Source: Meandrina meandrites (lineage: Eukaryota; Cnidaria; Anthozoa; Scleractinia; Meandrinidae). Taken from it: a stretch of DNA of 64,000 nucleotides. Below the pieces are notes generated by a model, which was given only the letters and a program-made list of their open reading frames with translations, was not told the origin of the DNA and ran no database searches. Location: the NCBI GenBank assembly GCA_963693305.1, contig OY855915.1:1656001-1720000 (forward strand). The letters run 5' to 3'. Each line of letters opens with the position of its first letter. Within the stretch, counting starts at the first letter, position 1. Below, piece after piece: positions 24,911 through 38,260 of this stretch. Position numbers and translations under genes: made by a program.

Positions 24911-25455
24911 GTAAGACTATAAAACTAATCAATTTCATTAATCGCTTTCATTGACGAGAGACAACCTGTAATCAACATTCATAGCTTTTCATTCTTAAAA
25001 TTCATTCTTCTTATTTGTGTTATGAGCTTGAATAGTATTTCACTGATCCACGTCATCTTTACATTGTCTTCATACCATTCTCTTTGGCCAATTCAGTATT
25101 GCCTTTCTACAATTATTTTTTCTGGTGTTTGATCACGGCGCGTCCTGAAAAAAATTCAGTATGTAGACATGACTTGCAAGAAAACAAAATTAACGATATG
25201 TTTCAATCCCAACCTTGGTAAACAATTAAATGGTAACTTTTCAACTCCATTAGGAAACTTGATGTAAAAATTTAGGTTTTTAAACAAGCACTACCAATGA
25301 AACCTTCCAAATCTTGCAGCATCTAGCTTTTCTTTTTTGAGGCACGCTGTGCAGGATACATTCTATAAAACGCTATATGCAATTGCCAAACCTCTAACCA
25401 TTCTATCAAAGAAGAAAGTGGAAGGAAAACAATTTAATATTCATATTTTCCTTAG

Positions 25456-25743
25456 ATTATGTTTCTGTGGGATGCTTCAAGGATACATCAAATCGTGCAA
25501 TCCAAATAAAAGAAGGAACGGATTCTATCTTGAATGGATTGTACTATTATCGATTGAACCCCATTGCAAAGTGCGCCGTGGCTGCAATGAGAGCGGGCTA
25601 CAGTATGTTTGCAGTTCAGAATGGAGGCCAGTGTGCAGCTAGTGCAACAGCGCTACGGACTTTCGACAAGTATGGAATATCTACTGCTTGTAACGCTGAT
25701 GGTGAAGGTGGACCATGGGCTAATCAGGTCTATTTGATCAAAG
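25456..25743 (+). CDS. RTK exon: GCYKD repeat 2
   Basis: Same size and phase as repeat 1, with a ttccttag acceptor and gtgaga donor. It reads GCFKD and GLYYYRLN in place of GCYKD and GSYSSRSN, and AVQNGG. The four cysteines are kept. Confidence 0.85.
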
Positions 25744-26074
25744 GTGAGACTATAAAACTAATCGCTTTCATTAATATAATCGCTTTCATTGACGACACGC
25801 ATCCAGTAACATTACATTCATAGCTTTAATTTTGAAAATTCATCATTTTCGTTCGTTTTAATGGTGTTATTTTGCTTACATAGTATTCTATTGATAAACG
25901 TCATCTTTTCGTTGTTCTAACCCTTGCCTAACCCTTTATGATTAGTTATTGTCGTTCATCTGTTACGTTACTTGTGTTAGATCATCGCGTCCTTAATGAA
26001 TTTCACTATTTTGAAATGACTTGAAGAAAACAAACTTAACGTTATATTTTAATCCCTATTTATATTTTCTTTAG

Positions 26075-26362
26075 ATTATGTTTCTGTGGGATGCTACAAT
26101 GATACGTCAAAACGTGCAATCCAAATAATAGAAGGAACCGATTCTATCTTGGATGGATCGTACTATTCTCGATCGAACCCCATTGTAAAGTGCGCTGTGG
26201 CTGCAATGAGAGCAGGCTACAGTATGTTTGCAGTTCAGAATGGAGGACTGTGTGCAGCTGGTGCTACAGCACCACAGACTTTCGACAAGTATGGAAAATC
26301 TACTGCTTGTAAGGCTGATGGTGAGGGTGGACCATGGGCTAATCAGGTCTATTTGGCCAAAG
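26075..26362 (+). CDS. RTK exon: GCYKD repeat 3
   Basis: 288 bp, phase 1-1. It begins GCYNDTSKRAIQ and contains GSYYSRSN and AVQNGGLCAAGA. The donor is aaag|gtgaga. Confidence 0.85.
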
Positions 26363-26913
26363 GTGAGACCGTAAAATTATAACAATTTCTACAACCGCTA
26401 CTGTTCACGACAAACAAACTGTATCCAATATTTATAGCTTTTCATTTTAAAAATTCATTATTTTCGTTATGTTTTTTTGGTGTTATGTGTCTTAAATAGT
26501 ATTCCATTGATAAACGTCAACTTTTCGTTGTTGTAACCCTTACTCTTTTATGCCCTGGTATTGTATTTCATCTGTTACTTTTTCTGTGTTAGATCATCGC
26601 GTCCTTAATAAATTTTAGTATGTAGAAATGACTTACAAGAAAACAAACTCAGCGATATGTTTTAATCTCCACCTTGGTAGACGATTAATTGCGAAATCTT
26701 CAACTCCTTTTGAAAGATTGACATAAACCTTTAAGTTCTTGAACAACACTACCATAGTAAGCCTTCCAATTCTAGCATCAGCTAACTTTTCTATTTTGTT
26801 GCACGCTCCTCGGGATCTATTCTCTGGAATGCAATATGCTACTGGCAAAACTGTCCAGTTCTATAAAAAATGAACGTGGAAGGAAATCAGTTTACTATTT
26901 ATGTCTTCTTAAG

Positions 26914-27201
26914 ATTATATTCCTGTGGGATGCTACAAGGATACCTCAAATCCTGCAATCCAAATAATAGAAGGAACGGATTCTATCTTGGATGGATCGT
27001 ACTCTTCTCGAACAGAACCCGTTGCAAAGTGCGCCGTGGCTGCAATGGGAGCGGGCCAGAGTGTGTTTGCAGTTCAGAATGGAGGACAGTGTGCAGCTAG
27101 TGCAACAGCACTACAAAGTTTAGACAAGTATGGAATATCTACTGCTTGTAAGGCTGATGGTGAAGGTGGACCATCGGCTAATCAGGTCTATTTGATCAAA
27201 G
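26914..27201 (+). CDS. RTK exon: GCYKD repeat 4
   Basis: 288 bp, phase 1-1, acceptor tcttaag. It is more divergent: SRTEPVAKC, MGAGQSVFAV and GEGGPSANQVY, where the conserved tryptophan is replaced by serine. Confidence 0.85.
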
Positions 27202-28538
27202 GTGAGACTATAAAACTAATCAATTCCATTAATCGCTTTCATTGACGAGAGACAACCTGTAACCAATATTCATAGCTTTTCTTTCTTCAAATTCATGTTT
27301 TTTATTTATGTTTTGTTGAGCTTGAATAGTATTCCATCGATCCACGTCATCTTTACTTTGTCTTCATACCAGTATTCCCTTTTGTCCAATTCAGTATTGC
27401 CTTCAACAGTTATTTTTTTCTGGTTTTTGATCACGGCGCGTCCTGATAAAATTTCAATATGTAGACATGAATTGCAGGAAAACAAAATTAGCGATATGTT
27501 TTAATCCCTCCCTTGCTTAATAATGAAATGGTAACTTTTCAACTCCTATAAGAAAATTTATGTAAACATGTACGTTTTTAAATAAGCAGCACTGATGTAA
27601 ACATTAATATATAGATTTAGGCAGGCCTAAAAGCGGAGCTCCCATTTATTATTTTTTGCTTGAATTTAGTGTTTTGATGTCACTGCACTTTATTGGGTTC
27701 CCACGAATGCACGGAGGCGCACATATCAAATTTTAGTATAAAAACTTTTTACAACTTTTACTGTATACTAATAAACCTCCTAGAGCAAATCAGTGTAAAA
27801 AAGGAACTCGATGAAGGCAAGGAAATTTGTTTTGATTTACTTCAAAACAGTCAAGGCAACACAATATACAGCGCGAAACAAAGTCAACACGCGGCTAAAG
27901 AAAATGAGTTCACGCCAGAACAAAGAAAAACACGGCCGCAAAACAAACCTGGCAAATTCATTGGGAGCCGGTTATGCAATTTATTTTAAAGCAGTTTTTT
28001 GTGTGAGTTTCGGCAGTTTGTGATTTAGAAGTGGTGCTCCCTATCTAACAGGCGAACAATTTAGTTTGAGCCGTCTTGTTTTGGTTACATGATTAACTAT
28101 TCTGTTTTATCGTACACGTTGCTTAAAGAATTTTATGTAGAGAACTAAATGAATTTTTCCTTCGTTTCTGGTAAGCAAATGTGCGGTAGAAAAAGTCTGA
28201 ACTCACTCACCCAGGCACAGGTAACACGCAACGAAACCGGCGTAGAGAATTGTTTACGAATCCAAATCACGCGTACGAGATTTAACATACACTCACTGAA
28301 ATAAACAATGCGAGCGAATAAAATAGAGCAGTTGGATAATAAATCGCTTAAATTAATTTTAATGTGCAGTATCTTTGAGTAGTTTTACTAGTTTTGGTTT
28401 AGACTTGTTCAGTTTGCGGGATTTTCCTCAGTATAAGCTGGTATAAGTGTAGTTTTAAATATTTTGCACAGGCGAAACGTGCTTTTCATCTGAGTACATG
28501 TAGCTCAATAATTTAATATTCTTTTCAAATGCAAATCC

Positions 28539-29603
28539 AAAAATAGTACCCAGTGGGTACATGAGTCTAATGCGTCATAGATTGTAAATGCGGTTGAAAT
28601 ATGGTGAAGTAGTTTCGGTATTTACGGCATAGAGCAAGAGGTGTAGTGGAGGTTTGGTAGTAAGATTGGTTCAGAAGAAGTCGATAATATTTGTTCTCTT
28701 AAGTATATATAATCAGAAAGTTGACGAAATGTTATATTTGAAATAGGAAAAACTTGTTACTTAGGGTTTGAGTTCATCGATTCATGTTAAGAGATTAGTG
28801 CATTGTAGACCATAGGAAGATCGTACAGATTTAGAGAGGGGGGGATCCTGGAAAAAAAAATGTTTGCAAAAGCAAAAAAAAAAAATCCCAACTAAATTTT
28901 TTGCAGGCATGAAAAAAAATTGTCTGCAGGAAAACAAATGTTTTCACAGACAACGATACAGAAAAAAAAAATGTTTGTCTTGGAAAAATCTTCATCCCCC
29001 AGCTTCCAAAAAAATAATGGTCCGCCCCATAGATAGACAAGATACAGCCACTTATTCAGTATTCTATTCTTAACAGTATTCTATTCTTAACTACTTTTTG
29101 GCAAGTTTCAATATTTATGCAAATTTCGCACGAAATGTAATTTGATTAGACTGTCTCGTTTTCAAGCTCTTGATTGAATCTTGTATCGTGAAAACAAAAC
29201 TCTTTTCAATGAAAGTTACATTCTGTGAATGAAATCCTGCTTCAGTTGAATTGAACAATCAATTGCTGACTACAATCTTATTTAATTTTCCATTTTTTTT
29301 CAAAGTTATTTTTTGTTTATAAACACAAATGTCACTTCCGGATTTTTTTCATTAAAAGATTTCGATTTCACGTTGAGTTTCCCAGGGATTATAAAAAAAA
29401 AATAAATAAATAAATAAATAAAAAAACATGCAGTTTAAAGGAGAACATTTTCAATGGCTTCACACTTGAAAACGAGGATTCGTATTATTTTGCACTGTAA
29501 AACATTTATTCCAAAATGATTATCGATCCCGAACCATTCCCTTGGGATTGCTAACAGCTTTTTTCCACTACATAGAGTCTAAAGCGCATGCACATTAGAC
29601 TCA
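28539..29603 (-). repeat. Long inverted repeat, right arm (unit 1)
   Basis: Reverse complement of the left arm at 23047-24326, minus the ~160-bp segment. It holds an expanded aaat microsatellite near 29400 and A-rich runs near 28855-28975 absent from the left arm. Confidence 0.85.
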
Positions 29604-31764
29604 AGAATGAACTTTACAGTTTACTCCACTATAAACTAAAACAGAGCACTTGAAACCAAACATTTAATAGACAATGTCTGTATAAAATGTACAAAAGTGA
29701 TTAAAGCTAAGAGGTTTGAAAGTAGCATTAAGAAATAATGAAATTTACAAATATGTAAGCCTACAGAAAGATCTGAAAAACGACACAACTTCGAATTTGT
29801 TTATAAATGACTGAAGTATAAACAGATTCTCACAATAACAACAGACTTCAGCTTAGGGTATACATTACGTTTGTTACCTTATATTTGGAAAAGGCTTGTA
29901 AATTCTGCAGGGCAAAGCTTTCAAACCAGCAGCATATTAAATATCGGAAACGAACACGCCAGTTTCCATGTGAGCTTACTCCAACTCCAACTCCATCGAC
30001 ATATACATTATACGAGTTATCAGCGAAGATCAATCTCTTCCTTTCTTTCGGTGTAGCTGTTAACAGTCTTTTATCCATCACTTCGTGAACTTGACCGGCT
30101 CTGAGCTCACTTTTAGTTCGGCTTATAAATGCCAACTGAATTAATCAACCGCAGAAACCGTAGACAGTTCTTCAACTCTCGCTGTTTTGACTTGTTGTCC
30201 GATAAATCATATTCAGGTCGGCAAACATTTCGGATGTTCACGCTAAGAGGCTATCCCTAAATCATTTGGCATAAGTTCGGTGTAATTGTCCTTAAACAAT
30301 AGCCCGCCTCATTGCGGGCTTGGTGCGGTGATCGTAATCCAATCAGGAAGCAAGGATGTTGTTAACGAAGCAACGGTCGAAGGGAGCTCGAGCACGACAC
30401 GCACTTGTAAAAGAAATTGTCATGTATGTAATTGGAATAAATGTTTTACAGTGCAAAATAATATGAATCCTCGTTTTCAAGTGTGACGCCACTGAAAACG
30501 TTCTCCTTCCAGCTGCATTTTTTTTATAATCCCTGGGAAACGCAAAGTGAAATCAGCATCTTTTGATGAAAAAAATCCGGAAGTGACATTTGTGTTCATA
30601 AACAAAAAATAACTTTGAAAAAAATGGAAAATTAAATAAGATTGTAGTCAGCAATTGATTGTTCAATTCAACTGAAGCAGGATTTCATTCACAGAATGCA
30701 ACTTTTATTAAAAAGAGTTTTGTTTTCACCATTCAAGATTCAATCTAGAGCTTGAAAACAAGACAGTGTAATCAAATTACATTTCGCGCGAAATTTGCCA
30801 AAAAAGTAGTTAAGACAGAATGAAAACTCGCTTTAATAGTTATTGAATTCTGATCTGATTTTTATTTCCATGTATTGACTATTTGAAAGCTGTTCTCAGT
30901 CATGAAAACAAAACTCTTTCATTCAACTGCTTGCATGCAGTGTTTAATAGACGTGAAAATATTTCGTTTAATTAAATTACATTCCGCACGCAATGTGTCG
31001 AAACGTTTAAGGAAATTGAAATCTTTGTTGAGCAGTATTGTATAAATAGCAAAGGAATTGAAAAAATATATATTTTGGCTTATTTTGATGGGATTTAGGA
31101 TATTAAGAATACTGAATAAGCGGCTGTATCTTGTCTATCTATGGGGCGGACCATTATTTTTTTCAGGAAAAAAAAATCTGTACGATCTTCCTATGGTCTA
31201 CAACGCACTAATCTTTTAGCATGAATCGATGAACTCAAACCCTAAGTAACATGTTTTTCCTATTTCAAATATAACATTTCGTCAACTTTCTAAATATATT
31301 TACTTAAGAGAACAAATATTATCGACTTCTTCTGAACAACTCTTACTACCAAACCTCTGCTACACCTCTTGCTCTATGCCGTAAATACCGAAACTACTTC
31401 AACATATTTCAATCGCACTAACAATCCATGACGCATTAGACTCATGTACCCACTGGGTACTATTTTTTATCATTGCGTCCTTAATCATGATAAATTTTAG
31501 TATGTAGAAGTGACTTTGAAGAAGAAAAACTTAACGATATGTTTTAATCCCTACATTGGTAGACGATTAATGATATCTTTTCAACTCCTGTAAGAAAATT
31601 TATGTAAACATTTAGGTTCTTAAACAAACACTACCGATATAAACCTTCAAAATCTCGCCTCACCTAGCTTTTCGTCTTTGTGGCACGCTCTCTATGATAT
31701 ATTCAATGTACTGTTTTCTATAGGTTGTGTTTCCATGATATATTCAATGTCCAATTTTCTTTAG

Positions 31765-32052
31765 GTTATGTTCCTGTTGGATGCTACAAGGATACGTTAA
31801 ATCGTTCAATCCAAATAACAGAAGGAACGGATGCTATCTTGGATGGATCGTACTCTTCTCGATCTAACCCCATTGCAAAGTGCGCCGTGGCTGCAATGAG
31901 AGCGGGCTACAGTATGTTTGCAGTTCAGGATGGAGGCCTGTGTGCAGCTAGTACTACAGCGCCACAGACTTTCGACAAGTATGGAAAATCTACTGCTTGT
32001 AAGGCTGATGGTGAAGGTGGACCATGGGCTAATCAGGTCTATTTGATCAAAG
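31765..32052 (+). CDS. RTK exon: GCYKD repeat 5 (duplicate of repeat 1)
   Basis: Duplicate of 24623-24910 with the same splice sites. The predicted module is identical to repeat 1. Confidence 0.85.
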
Positions 32053-32597
32053 GTAAGACTATAAAACTAATCAATTTCATTAATCGCTTTCATTGACGAG
32101 AGACAACCTGTAATCAACATTCATAGCTTTTCATTCTTAAAATTCATTCTTCTTATTTGTGTTATGAGCTTGAATAGTATTTCACTGATCCACGTCATCT
32201 TTACATTGTCTTCATACCATTCTCTTTGGCCAATTCAGTATTGCCTTTCTACAATTATTTTTTCTGGTGTTTGATCACGGCGCGTCCTGAAAAAAATTCA
32301 GTATGTAGACATGACTTGCAAGAAAACAAAATTAACGATATGTTTCAATCCCAACCTTGGTAAACAATTAAATGGTAACTTTTCAACTCCATTAGGAAAA
32401 TTGATGTAAAAATTTAGGTTTTTAAACAAGCACTACCAATGAAACCTTCCAAATCTTGCAGCATCTAGCTTTTCTTTTTTGAGGCACGCTGTGCAGGATA
32501 CATTCTATAAAACGCTATATGCAATTGCCAAACCTCTAACCATTCTATCAAAGAAGAAAGTGGAAGGAAAACAATTTAATATTCATATTTTCCTTAG

Positions 32598-32885
32598 ATT
32601 ATGTTTCTGTGGGATGCTTCAAGGATACATCAAATCGTGCAATCCAAATAAAAGAAGGAACGGATTCTATCTTGAATGGATTGTACTATTATCGATTGAA
32701 CCCCATTGCAAAGTGCGCCGTGGCTGCAATGAGAGCGGGCTACAGTATGTTTGCAGTTCAGGACGGAGGCCAGTGTGCAGCTAGTGCAACAGCGCTACGG
32801 ACTTTCGACAAGTATGGAATATCTACTGCTTGTAACGCTGATGGTGAAGGTGGACCATGGGCTAATCAGGTCTATTTGATCAAAG
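32598..32885 (+). CDS. RTK exon: GCYKD repeat 6 (duplicate of repeat 2)
   Basis: Duplicate of 25456-25743. It differs by an Asn-to-Asp change (AVQDGG), the residue found in most other repeats. Confidence 0.85.
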
Positions 32886-33216
32886 GTGAGACTATAAAAC
32901 TAATCGCTTTCATTAATATAATCGCTTTCATTGACGACACGCATCCAGTAACATTACATTCATAGCTTTAATTTTGAAAATTCATCATTTTCGTTCGTTT
33001 TAATGGTGTTATTTTGCTTACATAGTATTCTATTGATAAACGTCATCTTTTCGTTGTTCTAACCCTTGCCTAACCCTTTATGATTAGTTATTGTCGTTCA
33101 TCTGTTACGTTACTTGTGTTAGATCATCGCGTCCTTAATGAATTTCACTATTTTGAAATGACTTGAAGAAAACAAACTTAACGTTATATTTTAATCCCTA
33201 TTTATATTTTCTTTAG

Positions 33217-33504
33217 ATTATGTTTCTGTGGGATGCTACAATGATACGTCAAAACGTGCAATCCAAATAATAGAAGGAACCGATTCTATCTTGGATGGAT
33301 CGTACTATTCTCGATCGAACCCCATTGTAAAGTGCGCTGTGGCTGCAATGAGAGCAGGCTACAGTATGTTTGCAGTTCAGAATGGAGGACTGTGTGCAGC
33401 TGGTGCTACAGCACCACAGACTTTCGACAAGTATGGAAAATCTACTGCTTGTAAGGCTGATGGTGAGGGTGGACCATGGGCTAATCAGGTCTATTTGGCC
33501 AAAG
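33217..33504 (+). CDS. RTK exon: GCYKD repeat 7 (duplicate of repeat 3)
   Basis: Duplicate of 26075-26362. Splice sites are intact and no amino-acid change was noticed. Confidence 0.85.
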
Positions 33505-34055
33505 GTGAGACCGTAAAATTATAACAATTTCTACAACCGCTACTGTTCACGACAAACAAACTGTATCCAATATTTATAGCTTTTCATTTTAAAAATTCAT
33601 TATTTTCGTTATGTTTTTTTGGTGTTATGTGTCTTAAATAGTATTCCATTGATAAACGTCAACTTTTCGTTGTTGTAACCCTTACTCTTTTATGCCCTGG
33701 TATTGTATTTCATCTGTTACTTTTTCTGTGTTAGATCATCGCGTCCTTAATAAATTTTAGTATGTAGAAATGACTTACAAGAAAACAAACTCAGCGATAT
33801 GTTTTAATCTCCACCTTGGTAGACGATTAATTGCGAAATCTTCAACTCCTTTTGAAAGATTGACATAAACCTTTAAGTTCTTGAACAACACTACCATAGT
33901 AAGCCTTCCAATTCTAGCATCAGCTAACTTTTCTATTTTGTTGCACGCTCCTCGGGATCTATTCTCTGGAATGCAATATGCTACTGGCAAAACTGTCCAG
34001 TTCTATAAAAAATGAACGTGGAAGGAAATCAGTTTACTATTTATGTCTTCTTAAG

Positions 34056-34343
34056 ATTATATTCCTGTGGGATGCTACAAGGATACCTCAAATCCTGCAA
34101 TCCAAATAATAGAAGGAACGGATTCTATCTTGGATGGATCGTACTCTTCTCGAACAGAACCCGTTGCAAAGTGCGCCGTGGCTGCAATGGGAGCGGGCCA
34201 GAGTGTGTTTGCAGTTCAGAATGGAGGACAGTGTGCAGCTAGTGCAACAGCACTACAAAGTTTAGACAAGTATGGAATATCTACTGCTTGTAAGGCTGAT
34301 GGTGAAGGTGGACCATCGGCTAATCAGGTCTATTTGATCAAAG
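34056..34343 (+). CDS. RTK exon: GCYKD repeat 8 (duplicate of repeat 4)
   Basis: Duplicate of 26914-27201. It keeps the Trp-to-Ser variant (GGPSANQ). Confidence 0.85.
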
Positions 34344-37300
34344 GTGAGACTATAAAACTAATCAATTCCATTAATCGCTTTCATTGACGAGAGACAACCT
34401 GTAACCAATATTCATAGCTTTTCTTTCTTCAAATTCATGTTTTTTATTTATGTTTTGTTGAGCTTGAATAGTATTCCATCGATCCACGTCATCTTTACTT
34501 TGTCTTCATACCAGTATTCCCTTTTGTCCAATTCAGTATTGCCTTCAACAGTTATTTTTTTCTGGTTTTTGATCACGGCGCGTCCTGATAAAATTTCAAT
34601 ATGTAGACATGAATTGCAGGAAAACAAAATTAGCGATATGTTTTAATCCCTCCCTTGCTTAATAATGAAATGGTAACTTTTCAACTCCTATAAGAAAATT
34701 TATGTAAACATGTACGTTTTTAAATAAGCAGCACTGATGTAAACATTAATATATAGATTTAGGCAGGCCTAGAAGCGGAGCTCCCATTTATTATTTTTTG
34801 CTTGAATTTAGTGTTTTGATGTCACTGCACTTTATTGGGTTCCCACGAATGCACGGAGGCGCACATATCAAATTTTAGTATAAAAACTTTTTACAACTTT
34901 TACTGTATACTAATAAACCTCCTAGAGCAAATCAGTGTAAAAAAGGAACTCGATGAAGGCAAGGAAATTTGTTTTGATTTACTTCAAAACAGTCAAGGCA
35001 ACACAATATACAGCGCGAAACAAAGTCAACACGCGGCTAAAGAAAATGAGTTCACGCCAGAACAAAGAAAAACACGGCCGCAAAACAAACCTGGCAAATT
35101 CATTGGGAGCCGGTTATGCAATTTATTTTAAAGCAGTTTTTTGTGTGAGTTTCGGCAGTTTGTGATTTAGAAGTGGTGCTCCCTATCTAACAGGCGAACA
35201 ATTTAGTTTGAGCCGTCTTGTTTTGGTTACATGATTAACTATTCTGTTTTATCGTACACGTTGCTTAAAGAATTTTATGTAGAGAACTAAATGAATTTTT
35301 CCTTCGTTTCTGGTAAGCAAATGTGCGGTAGAAAAAGTCTGAACTCACTCACCCAGGCACAGGTAACACGCAACGAAACCGGCGTAGAGAATTGTTTACG
35401 AATCCAAATCACGCGTACGAGATTTAACATACACTCACTGAAATAAACAATGCGAGCGAATAAAATAGAGCAGTTGGATAATAAATCGCTTAAATTAATT
35501 TTAATGTGCAGTATCTTTGAGTAGTTTTACTAGTTTTGGTTTAGACTTGTTCAGTTTGCGGGATTTTCCTCAGTATAAGCTGGTATAAGTGTAGTTTTAA
35601 ATATTTTGCACAGGCGAAACGTGCTTTTCATCTGAGTACATGTAGCTCAATAATTTAATATTCTTTTCAAATGCAAATCCAAAAATAGTACCCAGTGGGT
35701 ACATGAGTCTAATGCGTCATAGATTGTAAATGCGGTTGAAATATGGTGAAGTAGTTTCGGTATTTACGGCATAGAGCAAGAGGTGTAGTGGAGGTTTGGT
35801 AGTAAGATTGGTTCAGAAGAAGTCGATAATATTTGTTCTCTTAAGTATATATAATCAGAAAGTTGACGAAATGTTATATTTGAAATAGGAAAAACTTGTT
35901 ACTTAGGGTTTGAGTTCATCGATTCATGTTAAGAGATTAGTGCATTGTAGACCATAGGAAGATCGTACAGATTTAGAGAGGGGGGGGATCCTGAAAAAAA
36001 AAATGTTTGCAAAAGCAAAAAAAAAATCCCAACTAAATTTTTTGCAGGCATGAAAAAAAATTGTCTACAGGAAAACAAATGTTTTCACAGACAACGATAC
36101 AGAAAAAAAAAATGTTTGTCTTGGAAAAATCTTCATCCCCCAGCTTCCAAAAAAATAATGGTCCGCCCCATAGATAGACAAGATACAGCCACTTATTCAG
36201 TATTCTATTCTTAACAGTATTCTATTCTTAACTACTTTTTGGCAAGTTTCAATATTTATGCAAATTTCGCACGAAATGTAATTTGATTAGACTGTCTTGT
36301 TTTCAAGCTCTTGATTGAATCTTGTATCGTGAAAACAAAACTCTTTTCAATGAAAGTTACATTCTGTGAATGAAATCCTGCTTCAGTTGAATTGAACAAT
36401 CAATTGCTGACTACAATCTTATTTAATTTTCCATTTTTTTTCAAAGTTATTTTTTGTTTATAAACACAAATGTCACTTCCGGATTTTTTTCATTAAAAGA
36501 TTTCGATTTCACGTTGCGTTTCCCAGGGATTATAAAAAAATAAATAAATAAATAAATAAAAAAACATGCAGTTTAAAGGAGAACATTTTCAATGGCTTCA
36601 CACTTGAAAACGAGGATTCGTATTATTTTGCACTGTAAAACATTTATTCCAAAATGATTATCGATCCCGAACCATTCCCTTGGGATTGCTAACAGCTTTT
36701 TTCCACTACATAGAGTCTAAAGCGCATGCACATTAGACTCAAGAATGAACTTTACAGTTTACTCCACTATAAACTAAAACAGAGCACTTGAAACCAAACA
36801 TTTAATAGACAATGTCTGTATAAAATGTACAAAAGTGATTAAAGCTAAGAGGTTTGAAAGTAGCATTAAGAAATAATGAAATTTACAAATATGTAAGCCT
36901 ACAGAAAGATCTGAAAAACGACACAACTTCGAATTTGTTTATAAATGACTGAAGTATAAACAGATTCTCACAATAACAACAGACTTCAGCTTAGGGTATA
37001 CATTACGTTTGTTACCTTATATTTGGAAAAGGCTTGTAAATTCTGCAGGGCAAAGCTTTCAAACCAGCAGCATATTAAATATCGGAAACGAACACGCCAG
37101 TTTCCATGTGAGCTTACTCCAACTCCAACTCCATCGACATATACATTATACGAGTTATCAGCGAAGATCAATCTCTTCCTTTCTTTCGGTGTAGCTGTTA
37201 ACAGTCTTTTATCCATCACTTCGTGAACTTGACCGGCTCTGAGCTCACTTTTAGTTCGGCTTATAAATGCCAACTGAATTAATCAACCGCAGAAACCGTA

Positions 37301-37972
37301 GACAGTTCTTCAACTCTCGCTGTTTTGACTTGTTGTCCGATAAATCATATTCAGGTCGGCAAACATTTCGGATGTTCACGCTAAGAGGCTATCCCTAAAT
37401 CATTTGGCATAAGTTTCCATGATGTAGATGAGTAAATAAGCGAAAAATATTCACGAAGATCTATGTTTTCCAGCAGCTTTTTTCGCCTCTTTCATTTAGC
37501 TTAAAAAGTGAACAACGTGCCACCTGTGCCACAGATTTGCCGCCTTTTCATACAATCGCGTCGTTTAAGTTGAAATGAAATGTCCATATCATTTTAAACC
37601 TCTGAAGTAATGCAGAGTTCTTACAAATTTTTACGACAGGTAACTCAACTCTAAACGAACCGAATAGAACCGAATATGTTTTTGTGTCACTTTTTGCGTA
37701 AGAAGGACTCCAAATCAAGGATAAAGGCAAACTCGTCCCCAGGCCTAATCCGTGGATACGGACGGACGGACGGACGGACAGACATGACGTCATAACCAAA
37801 TTTTCTTGGCTCGATGGGTACAAATCTCGCGATCGCATCACCTAGCTTTTCTATTTGAGGCACGCTATGCAGGATATATTCTATTGAATGCAATATGCTA
37901 TTGCCAAACCTCTAACCATTCTATCAAAAATGAACGTGGAAGGAAAAAGTTCACTATTTATATTTTCTTTAG

Positions 37973-38260
37973 ATTATGTTTCTGTGGGATGCTACAAGGA
38001 TACGTTAAATCGTGCAATCCAAATAATAGAAGGAACGGATTCTATCTTGGATGGATCGTACTCTTCTCGATCGAACCCCATTTCAAAGTGCGCCGTGGCT
38101 GCAATGAGAGCGGGCTACAGTGTGTTTGCAGTTCAGGACGGAGGCCAGTGTGCAGCTAGTGCTACAGCGCTACAAAGTTTCCACAATTATGGAAAGTCTA
38201 CCGCGTGTAAGGCTGATGGTGAAGGTGGACCATCGGCTAATCAGGTCTATTTGATCAAAG
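37973..38260 (+). CDS. RTK exon: GCYKD repeat 9
   Basis: 288 bp, phase 1-1, outside the duplicated unit. It has GCYKDTLNRAIQ, SRSNPISKC, FHNYGKSTAC and GGPSANQVY. The upstream intron shows the same aacctctaaccattctatcaaa phrase that precedes repeat 2, so exon and flank duplicated together. Confidence 0.85.

Larger units (their letters stand above)
23133..30274 (+). repeat. 7.14-kb tandem duplication, unit 1
   Basis: From gttcggtgtaattgtcc to catttggcataa the sequence is repeated immediately downstream (30275-37412) with only scattered differences, at a constant offset of 7,142 until small A-run indels near 35950. It contains four repeat-domain exons and the inverted-repeat arms. The left border falls exactly at the start of the 160-bp segment unique to the left arm. 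Confidence 0.95.
30275..37412 (+). repeat. 7.14-kb tandem duplication, unit 2
   Basis: This is the second copy of 23133-30274. Sample differences are c for t at 31733 (versus 24591), a for g near 31528, and gga for aat in repeat 2 (AVQDGG versus AVQNGG). The arms of the internal inverted repeat are at 30275-31467 (outer 86 bases lost at the junction) and 35681-36741. After 37412 the sequence becomes tttccatgatgtagatg. Confidence 0.95.

Noticed and set aside
25337..25642. Alternative-frame ORFs over repeat exons (also 26870, 32479, 34012, 37806, 38706)
   Set aside because: They overlap the 288-bp repeat exons in another frame and lack the conserved cysteines.
29848..30135. 95-aa minus-strand frame, also at 36986-37273
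   Set aside because: It is duplicated only because it lies in the tandem unit, and it shows no recognisable domain or splice context.
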